33,686 nt of DNA from JAJFVC01 sp039698075 (GCA_039698075.1 JBDKTJ010000088.1:1-33686); one strand, 5' to 3'. Shown: positions 15,964 to 23,762, numbered from the stretch's first letter. The notes: generated by a model from the letters alone, not told the origin. Numbers and translations: made by a program.

Positions 15964-16527
15964 TCACAAGCCGCGGGCGGCGGGCCGCGCGTCCGACCAA
16001 ATCCCGCGTCGGGCGGCCTTCGCGTCCAACTCGGCCCGGCGAAATCGGTCTTTTTTCGCTTCGGAGTAATGATACCAAAGCTCGGCCCTGGCCAACCCGG
16101 CGCGGATCAATTCCTCGTTGAGCATTTGGTCGCCTCGCCACACGTAGGCCAAGAGCCGGCCGTACTTGTCGTGTCGCTCGGCGTCGAATTCCAGACGCAC
16201 GCGGTTGTCGCCGTCGGCCAAAAACTTTTGGGTGAACGCCGTCGCCTCGGGGCCCCACGGTTCGACGGGCCAATCCCGTTTGACCGTCTCGGGCGTGTCG
16301 GCGCCGATCAATCGCACGCGCTGCTTGCCGTCGGCCAACACCAGGGTGTCGCCGTCCACCACGCGCGCCACGCGATGTTGCTGGCCGTCGGCCGGCTGCG
16401 GCGAATGGTCCGACGACGTTTCCGGCCCCCAAGCCTTCCAAACGCTCAGCGTCGAGACAAGAAGAACCACCAGGGCCGCTTGCCACGGATTGCGCGGCAA
16501 CCGTCGCTTGGGAATGGGCGTCACCAT
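15964..16527 (-). CDS. Staphylococcal-nuclease-like (SNase/thermonuclease) protein
   Basis: 187 residues. An N-terminal basic stretch and hydrophobic segment (residues 16-31) form a signal anchor, placing the enzyme outside the cytoplasm. The SNase domain starts near residue 52: RVVDGDTL (metal Asp58 and Asp60), RLIGADTPE (Arg72, Asp77, Glu80), then DKYGRLLAYVW (Arg124) and LNEELIRAGLAR. The two arginines and the glutamate correspond to the catalytic trio of thermonuclease, so Ca-dependent nuclease activity is likely. The gene follows the small Cys4 gene with a 22-bp gap. The start has no clear Shine-Dalgarno. Confidence 0.92.
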   Translation of the reverse strand: MVTPIPKRRLPRNPWQAALVVLLVSTLSVWKAWGPETSSDHSPQPADGQQHRVARVVDGDTLVLADGKQRVRLIGADTPETVKRDWPVEPWGPEATAFTQKFLADGDNRVRLEFDAERHDKYGRLLAYVWRGDQMLNEELIRAGLARAELWYHYSEAKKDRFRRAELDAKAARRGIWSDARPAARGL

Positions 16528-16549
16528 GAAAAGCTAAGGACGATCGGCC

Positions 16550-16861
16550 CTAATTGCTGCTGAAGCCGAATGCCTTGGCGGCTTCACGGCCCAGCGGATT
16601 TTTCAAAAACTTCCGGCGACATTCGGGACACAAATCGAAACGAAGCTGTTGATACACGTCGTCGCCGATCTGATCGCTCGACGAATCCTCCATGCGTTCC
16701 AAGATGTCTTGGATTTCCTCGAGGTGGTCGCGGTCGCTTTCGTCTCCGTCATCGGCCGTCGACGGATCGAACGCGGCGTACACCTCCATCTTCACGACAT
16801 AACGGAGATCGTCCTGCGGATCCAATTCCCGCTTGCACAGATCACATGAGTATCGGATCAT
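16550..16861 (-). CDS. Small Cys4 zinc-ribbon-like protein, unknown function
   Basis: 103 residues from the ATG at 16861; a longer in-frame start at 17008 only reads through palindromic repeats. Near the N-terminus is YSCDLCKREL (CxxC) and near the C-terminus FDLCPECRRKFLKNPLG (CxxC), so a single zinc site formed by two distant knuckles is likely. Between them runs an acidic stretch (about residues 32-65, rich in Asp and Glu) that may be flexible or helical. I do not recognise a named family. It is first in a minus-strand run with the SNase gene, leuB and the BioF-like gene. GGGAG and GGGGA lie just upstream of the ATG. Confidence 0.75.
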   Translation of the reverse strand: MIRYSCDLCKRELDPQDDLRYVVKMEVYAAFDPSTADDGDESDRDHLEEIQDILERMEDSSSDQIGDDVYQQLRFDLCPECRRKFLKNPLGREAAKAFGFSSN

Positions 16862-17221
16862 TATCCCCGCTCCCGAAATGTAGGACAGGTTGCGAACCTG
16901 TCTCCGTTTGAAGGGCAGGTTGCGGGCCTGTCCTTTTCGGCAGCACAAGTCGCCGACTTGTTCTGCGAAACAAAACATCCTGTTCCGTTCCCAACGGACT
17001 TCTTCCATCCTAATGCCGAACGCGGGAGGCTGACAAGCCAGCCCCCAAGAAAAATTTTTGCGTCATGATTTCCTTGCATCCTCCACGATGCAAATCGATC
17101 CATTTGTTATCGACTCCCCCCTCTGGCATCCATGTCGGCGATCGGGTAAAATACCGGAAGGTCATGGAAGCGACGCAAACACCACCCACCCGCCTGGAAG
17201 GCTCCAACGTCGGGCTTGGGA
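16862..17221. other. 360-bp divergent spacer packed with palindromes
   Basis: No gene. It holds four palindromes (16884-16902, 16911-16935, 16940-16966, 17023-17046) and a separate hairpin, TTGCATC (17074-17080) with GATGCAA (17087-17093). TAAAAT at 17147-17152 is a possible -10 box for the HNH gene. Confidence 0.6.
16884..17046. repeat. Cluster of short palindromic repeats
   Basis: 16884-16902 is perfect (GACAGGTT-GCG-AACCTGTC). 16911-16935 is an imperfect copy beginning AGGGCAGGTTGCGGG. 16940-16966 has GCAGCACAAGTC..GACTTGTTCTGC. 17023-17046 has GGGAGGCT..AGCCAGCCC. Four variants with the same layout in 163 bp suggests repeated deposition or array growth of one REP-like family. Confidence 0.7.
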
Positions 17222-17965
17222 ATGGGAGTTTCGGTCGTGCAAGCAGCGGTTTCTATCGCTGATCCGCGCGTTCCACGGACTTCCGGTAGTCCGCGACGGA
17301 GCGTTGTTGTCGCCGCTCGGTCCACCGCCGCGGTCGCTCGCCCAACCGGTTCGCTCTCTTGCAGCGTCTTGGTGCTCAACCGGCTTTTTATGGCCGTTCA
17401 CGTGGTCAACGTGCGACGCGCCTTCGGTCTGCTTTGTCAAGAAATGGCCGAGGTGATTCATTGCGAAGACGGGACCTTTTCGACCTATTCGTTTGACTCG
17501 TGGCGCGAGCTGAGCGAATTGCGTGCCGAAAACAAGCAGGCCGACGACGATTGGATCCGCTCGGTCCAGTTCGAGGTGCAAGTGCCCCGGGTCATTCGGC
17601 TGCTGAATTTCGATCGGCTGCCGAAACAGAAATTGCATCTGAGCCGCCGCAACGTGCTGGCCCGCGACGACCATTTGTGCCAATACTGCGGCCGGCATTT
17701 TCCCACCCACCTGCTGAGCATCGACCATGTCGTGCCTCGAAGTCGCGGCGGCGCCACCACATGGGAAAACGTCGTCTGCGCGTGTTTGTCGTGCAACACG
17801 AGAAAGGGCGGCCGGACGCCTCATGAAGCCCGCATGAAATTGATCCATACGCCGCAGCGTCCCAAACGCAACCCGCTGCTGCTGATGAAACTGGACAACC
17901 CAAAGTACAAATGCTGGAAAGTGTGGCTGGACGGCGCATATTGGGAAGTCGGCGCAAAAGACTGA
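17222..17965 (+). CDS. HNH endonuclease-domain protein (planctomycete type)
   Basis: 247 residues from the ATG at 17222. The conserved part begins at SVLVLNR near residue 48, so the true start may be a later GTG/TTG or the TTG at 17216. The middle region WIRSVQFEVQVPRVIRLL is characteristic of this family. The HNH domain follows: CQYC (153-156), IDHVVPRSRGG (Asp168, His169), WENVV (Asn183) and CLSCNTRKGGR (188-198), giving four zinc cysteines and the HNH triad. Proteins of this type occur singly in many bacteria and are not tied to a known restriction or mobile system. Nuclease activity is plausible; biological role unknown. Confidence 0.85.
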   Translation: MGVSVVQAAVSIADPRVPRTSGSPRRSVVVAARSTAAVARPTGSLSCSVLVLNRLFMAVHVVNVRRAFGLLCQEMAEVIHCEDGTFSTYSFDSWRELSELRAENKQADDDWIRSVQFEVQVPRVIRLLNFDRLPKQKLHLSRRNVLARDDHLCQYCGRHFPTHLLSIDHVVPRSRGGATTWENVVCACLSCNTRKGGRTPHEARMKLIHTPQRPKRNPLLLMKLDNPKYKCWKVWLDGAYWEVGAKD

Positions 17966-17975
17966 TCAGCTGCCG

Positions 17976-17987
17976 CAGGGCAGGGGG
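17976..17987 (-). repeat. C-run/pentanucleotide element, copy 5
   Basis: Minus strand CCCCCTGCCCTG, 11 bp past the HNH gene stop. Next to it CCTGTTTT (17992-17999) pairs with AAAACAGG (18016-18023), an 8-bp stem that may end the HNH transcript. Confidence 0.5.
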
Positions 17988-18050
17988 CCAACCTGTTTTG
18001 TGTCGTCGCGAAGAGAAAACAGGAATAATAGGCAAGATAACTAACCACGC

Positions 18051-18079
18051 TTGCTTCTTTTGTGAAGACGGTTTACAAT
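18051..18079 (+). promoter_or_regulatory. Candidate promoter of the ECF sigma factor gene
   Basis: TTGCTT (18051-18056), 17 bp, TACAAT (18074-18079). Transcription would start near 18086, leaving a leader of about 127 nt. Confidence 0.5.
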
Positions 18080-18212
18080 AAAAGTGTGTGCTGGCTTATC
18101 TCCCTAGAAGGCTGCGAAAAGTCGAACGTGGTCTTCACTTTCTCCGTTGCGTGGGACTGGTTCGTTTTGTCCTCTTGCCTAATTGGTCAGACGAAGCACG
18201 AGGAAACCTAGC

Positions 18213-18800
18213 GTGGCGCTCTCCGAGATCGACCGAAACCTGTTGGACCGATGCCTGCAACGAAAACCTCGGGCGTGGGAGGATTTCGTCGATCGGTTTT
18301 TGGGGCTCGTGATTCACGTGGTGAACCACACCGCCCGATCGCGAAACGTCCGGTTGACGCCCGCGGATCGGGACGATCTTTGTGCGGAGTTCTTTTTGGA
18401 GACGGTCCGCAATGACTTTGCGCTGCTTCGCAATTTTCGTGGTCAGAGCAGTCTGGCGACGTATTTGACCGTCGTGGCTCGCCGGATCGTCGTGCGGGAA
18501 TTGCTCGCCCGAATGCCGGCCGCGCCGGTGAGCGACGCCATTTCGATTCAGGTGGCTCCTGAAATACGCGACCCTCGCCCGTCGACCGAAGAACGTCTGG
18601 CCGATCGCGAGGAGATCGAGCGACTGCTGAGCGGTCTGCAAGGAGTCGAAGCCGTAGTGGTGCGGCTGTATCACTTGGAAGGCAAGAACTACCAAGAGAT
18701 CAGCGTGGCCGTCGGGATATCGGAAAACAGCGTCGGGCCGATTCTGAGCCGCGCCCGAAGCAAGCTGCGCCGCACAGGGGTCAAATCTGCGGCGGACTGA
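18213..18800 (+). CDS. ECF-type RNA polymerase sigma factor
   Basis: 195 residues from the GTG at 18213, which has AGGAA 7 nt upstream; an earlier TTG at 18183 lacks one. Region 2 is seen in AWEDFVDRFLGLVIHVV, DDLCAEFFLETV and FRGQSSLATYLTVVARRIV. Region 4 is LQGVEAVVVRLYHLEGKNYQEIS followed by the helix-turn-helix GISENSVGPILSRARSKLRR. There is no region 1 or 3, so it is a two-domain ECF factor directing RNA polymerase to a stress or envelope regulon. No anti-sigma gene is adjacent on the same strand. The last 20 bases overlap the convergent membrane-protein gene. Confidence 0.9.
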   Translation: MALSEIDRNLLDRCLQRKPRAWEDFVDRFLGLVIHVVNHTARSRNVRLTPADRDDLCAEFFLETVRNDFALLRNFRGQSSLATYLTVVARRIVVRELLARMPAAPVSDAISIQVAPEIRDPRPSTEERLADREEIERLLSGLQGVEAVVVRLYHLEGKNYQEISVAVGISENSVGPILSRARSKLRRTGVKSAAD

Positions 18801-19830
18801 CGTCGCGGTCGCCGCCGTCGCGATGGCTGAAAAACCGTCGGATCCACAGCAGATACGCCAGTCCCGCAAGGCACCAAAGTCCGCCGGTTAAATAGGTCCA
18901 TCGGTTGCCGACGATGCCGATCTTTCGGATCGCATCCAACTGGACGGCCGACAGGTTCATCCTTTTGTAAAGTTCCATCGGGTCCAAACACAACGTGTTG
19001 ACCACCGCGGAAACGCCACAGACAATCGCCAGGATCACGGCGCACCACCACGCTCGGATGTTCAGCTTATAGGCCCCCCAAGCCACATAGACCATGAGCA
19101 CCACAAAACACCCTTGCACGCCACCGGCAACCGCTCCGGTCAAAATGCGTCCGAACAGCGGAAAAGCGGTCGGCGTCCCAATGCCCAAGATCGCAAAAAT
19201 CGGAAAAACAAGCCACGACAACGCAGACCAACCCGCCAGAAGGCTCACGGCCAAGACCGGCAGCGGACAACGATCGGTCCAACGGATTTGTGGATCTCGA
19301 TATTCCACGGTGGCCTTCACATTCTTGCTGCCGTAGAACCACACGAACAGCGCCGGCAGGCTGACGTACACCAGAAACATCACCGCGATAAAGATAAAGA
19401 AGGCCGGCATCGGCGAGCTTCCGCCCTGGGGCATCTGGCTTTGCATGTTCCTAAGCGAGATTGCTGCGACGAAGAACATGCCCACCAGCCCGGTGACCAT
19501 CCAAAACCACGCGAAAATCAGCATAAGCGATCTCGCCCACCGTCGGCATCGAATGGAACCCATCCCTAGGATGACAAAACAAGCCGCCCCCAACCCCAAA
19601 ACCATCGCCGCGGGAATCATCGTTTTGGCATCCACCGGGGGGGCGGTGCATTTTTGATTGGCCGCCGGCGGCGCCGAACAGGTCCGACATCCCGAGCGTC
19701 CCAGCACCATGCCACAGACCAACAACGCAAGAGCCAACCCGATCAGAATCTCCACGATTCCGAATAGGACCAAGCCCGCTTTTCGATCCTTGAACGACAA
19801 ATCACCGACCGGCGTTGCATCGCTCATCAT
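18781..19830 (-). CDS. Polytopic membrane protein, unknown function
   Basis: 349 residues (or 348 from the second ATG at 19827, which is better spaced from GAGGTGA). About seven hydrophobic helices are visible, including an early one at residues 20-45 and three more between about 70 and 165. After helix 1 comes a short cysteine-bearing loop (CRTCSAPPA, then CTAPP). No catalytic motif or family is recognised. The gene converges with the ECF sigma factor and overlaps it by 20 bases at the 3' ends. Linkage to the sigma factor, for example as a membrane sensor, is only a guess. Confidence 0.75.
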   Translation of the reverse strand: MMSDATPVGDLSFKDRKAGLVLFGIVEILIGLALALLVCGMVLGRSGCRTCSAPPAANQKCTAPPVDAKTMIPAAMVLGLGAACFVILGMGSIRCRRWARSLMLIFAWFWMVTGLVGMFFVAAISLRNMQSQMPQGGSSPMPAFFIFIAVMFLVYVSLPALFVWFYGSKNVKATVEYRDPQIRWTDRCPLPVLAVSLLAGWSALSWLVFPIFAILGIGTPTAFPLFGRILTGAVAGGVQGCFVVLMVYVAWGAYKLNIRAWWCAVILAIVCGVSAVVNTLCLDPMELYKRMNLSAVQLDAIRKIGIVGNRWTYLTGGLWCLAGLAYLLWIRRFFSHRDGGDRDVSPPQI

Positions 19831-19956
19831 CGCTCACCTCGCCATGGGGAAAAGAACGTTCGTCCAACCAGCGGGCCATCTTCAAATATCCGCCGCGCGA
19901 TTGTCAATCCCCCCACGACCATTTTGGCGACGGTCCGAACGGAGCGATCAAGAAAA

Positions 19957-19970
19957 GGGCAGGGCAGGGG
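19957..19970 (-). repeat. C-run/pentanucleotide element, copy 4
   Basis: Minus strand CCCCTGCCCTGCCC, intergenic, 15 bp before the -35 box of the DUF2961 gene promoter. Confidence 0.6.
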
Positions 19971-19984
19971 ACGAACTGACCTGG

Positions 19985-20013
19985 TTGTCGCGACAGTGAC
20001 TCCATGCTACAAT
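19985..20013 (+). promoter_or_regulatory. Candidate promoter of the DUF2961 gene
   Basis: TTGTCG (19985-19990), 17 bp, TACAAT (20008-20013). The predicted leader is about 70 nt and ends in a good ribosome-binding site (AGGAG at 20080-20084). Confidence 0.5.
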
Positions 20014-20091
20014 GTCGGCACGTTCAACGCTCCATTTTCCGTTCTCACTCCCACCCCTTCGTATTTACTTACCAGCCGTAGGAGAAAGCCC

Positions 20092-21312
20092 ATGTGTTGC
20101 AGGCCCTCTTGGTGCGTCATGGTCGTTGGCCTTTTGTGGTGCACACTCGGACAGGCGCAATCGCCGTCCACGTCGAACCGTTTTGACGGTCTCAGCGTGA
20201 ACCTCGGCAATCTCCATCAGATGTCCAGCGCGCGGTCCCGGTCGATCAGCCCGGAGAACTTCACGGGCGAAAAAGGCAAGGCCGGAATGGCCACCGAAGG
20301 CACGGGCAAAATATCCGCGCGCGAGTTGGGCCAAGGCTGGAAGGTCTCGCCCTCGGTTCACATTAAAGCCAAATCGACCTTTACCCTGGCGGAGATCGAC
20401 GGATCGGGCGCCATCCAACAGATTTGGATGACCCCGGCCCCGCTGGGCGACACTCGCCTGTACATCCTTCGGTTCTATTGGGACGGCGAGAGCGAGCCTT
20501 CCATCGAGGTTCCGTTGGGTGACTTCTTCGCCTGCGGCTTGGGCCAGTATTGTCAGATCAACTCGCTGCCCGTCTGCGTCAACCCAGGCAGTGCCTTCAA
20601 CTGCTATTGGACCATGCCCTTCCGTAAGAAAGCGAAGATCACCCTGGAGAATCTCAACGACAAAAACATGCTTCTTTACTATCAAGTCAACTATGCGCTG
20701 GCGGACGTGCCCGACGACGCGGCGTATTTCCACGCGCAGTTCCGCCGCGTGAAGAAGTTGGCGGCAAAGAGCGTGTATACGCTGCTGGATGGTGTGGCCG
20801 GCCGTGGACAATACGTCGGAACCTACATGGCGTGGGAAGCCTGCAGTCCCGGCTGGTGGGGCGAGGGGGAAATCAAGTTTTACCAAGACGGCGACAAGGA
20901 ATACCCCACGATCTGCGGCACCGGCACCGAAGATTATTTCTGCGGCTCATACAACTTTCACAACAAAGAGACCCACCGGTATCAAACCTTCAGTACGCCG
21001 TACACCGGGCTGGCCCAGGTGCTCCCGCCCGACCAGTACTGTCAACCTAATCAGCGATTCGGCTTGTACCGCTGGCACATCACCGACCCGGTGCGATTCG
21101 AGAAAGACTTGCGCGTAACCATGCAGGCCTTGGGCTGGAAGCGAACCCCCGAAGGCAAGAAGAAAGTTCAGCCGTCTCTGTATCTGCCTCTGGAGGACGA
21201 CATCGCCTCGGTAGCCTACTGGTATCAGACCGAGCCGCACGCCAAGTTTCCGGCCTTGCCGTCGAAAGACAACCTGGTCATCGCGCCACTGAAGATCGCA
21301 ACGCCGAAGTAA
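20092..21312 (+). CDS. Secreted DUF2961 protein (GH172-like glycoside hydrolase)
   Basis: 406 residues from an ATG with AGGAG 7 nt upstream. Residues 1-23 are a signal peptide ending in GQAQS. DUF2961 landmarks follow: DGSGAIQQIWMT, RFYWDGE, PSIEVPLGDFF, then WWGEGEIKFYQDG and ICGTGTEDYF. The last two carry the glutamates expected for catalysis in the GH172 family, which includes fructofuranose- and arabinofuranose-acting enzymes; that family knowledge is recalled. The protein is probably exported and attacks a furanose-containing glycan. The substrate is unknown. No sulfatase or transporter is next to it. It converges with pdxA, with 13 bp between stops. Confidence 0.88.
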   Translation: MCCRPSWCVMVVGLLWCTLGQAQSPSTSNRFDGLSVNLGNLHQMSSARSRSISPENFTGEKGKAGMATEGTGKISARELGQGWKVSPSVHIKAKSTFTLAEIDGSGAIQQIWMTPAPLGDTRLYILRFYWDGESEPSIEVPLGDFFACGLGQYCQINSLPVCVNPGSAFNCYWTMPFRKKAKITLENLNDKNMLLYYQVNYALADVPDDAAYFHAQFRRVKKLAAKSVYTLLDGVAGRGQYVGTYMAWEACSPGWWGEGEIKFYQDGDKEYPTICGTGTEDYFCGSYNFHNKETHRYQTFSTPYTGLAQVLPPDQYCQPNQRFGLYRWHITDPVRFEKDLRVTMQALGWKRTPEGKKKVQPSLYLPLEDDIASVAYWYQTEPHAKFPALPSKDNLVIAPLKIATPK

Positions 21313-21325
21313 CGACGTTTTACCT

Positions 21326-22414
21326 TTATTCGTTTCTTCCCATCGCCAGTCGACTGGCCACGCGCAGGGCCTCGATCATGCTGCCGGTTTCGGCCTGCCG
21401 CTGCCAAGCGATGTCGAACGCCGTGCCATGGGCGACGCTGGTCCGAATGATCGGTAACCCCAACGTCACGTTCACCGCGCGATGCATCCCCAACAACTTC
21501 AACGCAATGTGCCCCTGGTCGTGATACATCGCCACGACCGCGTCGAACCGGCCGTCTTTCGCCTGTAACATCAGGGTGTCGGTCGGCAACGGCCCCTCGA
21601 GCCGCAAGCCCTCGGCCAATCCGCGTTCGACCGCCGGCCGAATAATCCGCAACTCTTCGTCGCCGAACAGTCCGCCTTCGCCGCCGTGCGGATTGAGCGA
21701 ACAGACGCCGATCCTGGGCCGACCGTCCGAAGGAAACGAAACAGGCTCCACTTTGCCGTACGATGTTTTCTTGATCGACGGCCGCATCAATCGCGTCATG
21801 AAATGATGGGCCAGCCGCGACTTGGCCAAAATGGCGTCCTCGGTCAACTGGCCGAACACATTTTTCAGGGCCGTATGCAGCGTCACATGCACGACGGCCA
21901 ACCCTGCCGGCGAAAGCACGTCGTCGCTGGGACCCATATACAACATCATCGCAAAATCGTCGACGCCGCACAGATGGGCCAGCAATTCGGTGTGGCCGGG
22001 ATAGTCGTGGCCCGCCCGATGCAACGCCTCCTTTTGCAACGGCGCGGTCACAATGGCGTCCACCTTTCCGTCCAACGCCAATTGGGCGGCGGCCAACACC
22101 GCATCGTAAGCCGCCTGACCGGCCCTCGCATCGAGCACGCCCGGCGGCACCTCCAACACGTCGGACGATCCGCACGGAATGCAGGGAATCACATCCAGCG
22201 ACGGTTGCGCCGCGGCCGGATCATCCACCTCGACAACCGACAAGCCCGTCTGCCAAAGATCCACTGCTCGGCGAATCACCTCGGGATGTCCCACCACCAC
22301 GGGCCGACACCAGTCGTGCACCACCGTTTCGGTCCAAGCCCCGACGATAATCTCCGGCCCAATGCCCGCCGGATCGCCCATCGTGATCGCAATCAAAGGT
22401 TTTTTATTTTCCAT
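21326..22414 (-). CDS. pdxA: 4-hydroxythreonine-4-phosphate dehydrogenase (PdxA family)
   Basis: 362 residues from the ATG at 22414 (an in-frame GTG/ATG upstream at 22444 lies in repeat DNA). Motifs: ITMGDPAGIGPEI at the start, GHTELLAHL with the metal histidine, NPHGGEGGLFGDEE, MYHDQGHIALK with more metal ligands, and LPIIRTSVAHGTAFDIA. The enzyme oxidises and decarboxylates 4-phosphooxy-L-threonine in PLP synthesis. PdxA2-type four-carbon-sugar enzymes share this fold, so PLP synthesis is likely but not certain; no pdxJ is nearby. A TAAAAT (22427-22422) only 7 nt from the ATG hints at a leaderless mRNA. It is divergent from dtd. Confidence 0.92.
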   Translation of the reverse strand: MENKKPLIAITMGDPAGIGPEIIVGAWTETVVHDWCRPVVVGHPEVIRRAVDLWQTGLSVVEVDDPAAAQPSLDVIPCIPCGSSDVLEVPPGVLDARAGQAAYDAVLAAAQLALDGKVDAIVTAPLQKEALHRAGHDYPGHTELLAHLCGVDDFAMMLYMGPSDDVLSPAGLAVVHVTLHTALKNVFGQLTEDAILAKSRLAHHFMTRLMRPSIKKTSYGKVEPVSFPSDGRPRIGVCSLNPHGGEGGLFGDEELRIIRPAVERGLAEGLRLEGPLPTDTLMLQAKDGRFDAVVAMYHDQGHIALKLLGMHRAVNVTLGLPIIRTSVAHGTAFDIAWQRQAETGSMIEALRVASRLAMGRNE

Positions 22415-22427
22415 GCCTGTTATTTTA

Positions 22428-22547
22428 TAGGGACTAGGGACCATGGGCCATAGGGGCTAAAAATTTTACGCGGCAATACGTTGACGACCGACAACAAACA
22501 TGTCAGGATTTTTTCTAGTCCCTGGCCCCTAACCCCCTAGTCCCTAA
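22428..22547. repeat. Inverted repeat of TAGGGACTAGGG type between pdxA and dtd
   Basis: The arm 22428-22463 (TAGGGACTAGGG, then AGGGGCTAAAAA) is imperfectly reverse-complemented by 22510-22547 (CTAGTCCCTGGCCCCTAA, then CTAGTCCCTAA). The arms flank a 46-bp AT-containing spacer. A diverged half copy precedes the CvpA gene (23880-23903). Confidence 0.6.
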
Positions 22548-22555
22548 TTCCTCCC

Positions 22556-23017
22556 ATGCGAGCCTGCATCCAACGCGTCCGATCGGCCGATGTCCGCGTG
22601 GCCGGCGAAATTTGCGGTCAAATCGGGCCCGGCCTGCTGGTGTTGCTCGGCGTGGCCGACCACGACACCGTCGACGAAGCCCGGCAACTGGCGAAAAAAA
22701 TCGCAAGCCTGCGGGTTTTTGAAGACGGTCAGCAAAAAATGAATCTTTCCTTAACCGACGTCGGCGGCGCGATGTTGGTGGTCAGCCAATTCACGTTGCT
22801 GGGCGATTGTCGTCGAGGTCGTCGGCCGGACTTCACCGCCGCCGCCGGGCCGGAATTGGCCGAGACGTTGTACCTCGCGTTCGTCGAGGCGGTCTCGCAA
22901 GAAAACATCCCCGTCCAAACCGGCCGATTTCGCCAACACATGGAAGTCTCGCTGGTCAACGACGGCCCGGTCACGCTGGTCGTCGAAAGCTGGCCCACCG
23001 GTCCACGCTCGGCTTGA
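22556..23017 (+). CDS. dtd: D-aminoacyl-tRNA deacylase
   Basis: 153 residues, close to the family's usual 145-150. The N-terminus MRACIQRV is the standard Dtd opening. SQFTL (residues 77-81) and NDGPVT (135-140, with the Gly-cisPro pair 137-138) form the active site that reads D-chirality of the aminoacyl group. The cytoplasmic dimer hydrolyses D-aminoacyl-tRNAs so that D-amino acids do not enter translation. The gene has no Shine-Dalgarno and its leader is largely the inverted repeat just upstream. It converges with the YdjM-like gene, with 31 bp between them. Confidence 0.96.
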   Translation: MRACIQRVRSADVRVAGEICGQIGPGLLVLLGVADHDTVDEARQLAKKIASLRVFEDGQQKMNLSLTDVGGAMLVVSQFTLLGDCRRGRRPDFTAAAGPELAETLYLAFVEAVSQENIPVQTGRFRQHMEVSLVNDGPVTLVVESWPTGPRSA

Positions 23018-23048
23018 AAGACATCGCCGCTCGGTTTCGCATGCCCGA

Positions 23049-23762
23049 CTATCGATGCAAAAGACGGTCGAGCGCGCGAGCGGTGGCTTGTTGAACCGAA
23101 CCGTCGCGGCCAGGCACGCTCGACGAATGCGTCGTCGCCGGATCGCAGAAAATCACGGCGGCCAGCAGCAATAAATGCGCGTACGTCAACAAACTGGCCG
23201 AACGACTCGAACTGAACAATTTCATCGCAGTGCCGAACGAGTGTTTCAACCGCAGCCGCCCGCGGCGCCACTCGATGCTATAAAGCTCGTCCAACAACAA
23301 ATGCGACAGATAGCCGATCACGACCGCGCCGGCCTTGAACCCGCGAATCCGAAGATCATCGCCCGAGGCCAACAGAAACGTAAGCTCGCCGAACACCATC
23401 GCCGCCGGCAAACTGTGGAACATTCCACGATGGGCGGTAAATCGTTTCAGCAGCGCGCCCGCCCCGAATCGGACGAGCACGTACATCGCCGCGCCCAGCA
23501 ACACCATGGCCTCGTGCGAAAAGCCCAACTGTTGCAGCCGATGCAACAACATCATCGGCGCGACCGCCGCGGCGAACGCCATGCTTTCGCGGACCGGCGC
23601 GCTGGAGTCGCTGTCCAGGTCGGGCAACATGCCGGACAGGCCGCACAATCCGCCGGCCAGCACGCACGTCGGCCAGGGTACGCCGTAGAGCCCAAAAGCC
23701 GCGCCGCCGTAACCGACGCCCAATACGCCACTCACGGTCCAATGTGTCTTGTAGCCGGCCAT
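23049..23762 (-). CDS. YdjM/DUF457-like membrane-bound metal-dependent hydrolase
   Basis: 237 residues with about five hydrophobic segments. The family signature is visible: MAGYKTHW at the start, GMLPDLDSDSSAP, HRGMFHSLP (the HRG..HS motif) and GYLSHLLLDELYS (H..LD). These histidines and aspartates are thought to bind a metal in the membrane plane, as in the LexA-regulated YdjM family. Substrate unknown. The C-terminal 40 residues are hydrophilic and not recognised. It is divergent from the CvpA gene across 163 bp. Confidence 0.88.
   Translation of the reverse strand: MAGYKTHWTVSGVLGVGYGGAAFGLYGVPWPTCVLAGGLCGLSGMLPDLDSDSSAPVRESMAFAAAVAPMMLLHRLQQLGFSHEAMVLLGAAMYVLVRFGAGALLKRFTAHRGMFHSLPAAMVFGELTFLLASGDDLRIRGFKAGAVVIGYLSHLLLDELYSIEWRRGRLRLKHSFGTAMKLFSSSRSASLLTYAHLLLLAAVIFCDPATTHSSSVPGRDGSVQQATARALDRLLHR

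Noticed and set aside
16884..17046. CRISPR array
   Set aside because: The units are unequal palindromes with irregular spacing, with no constant repeat and no cas genes.
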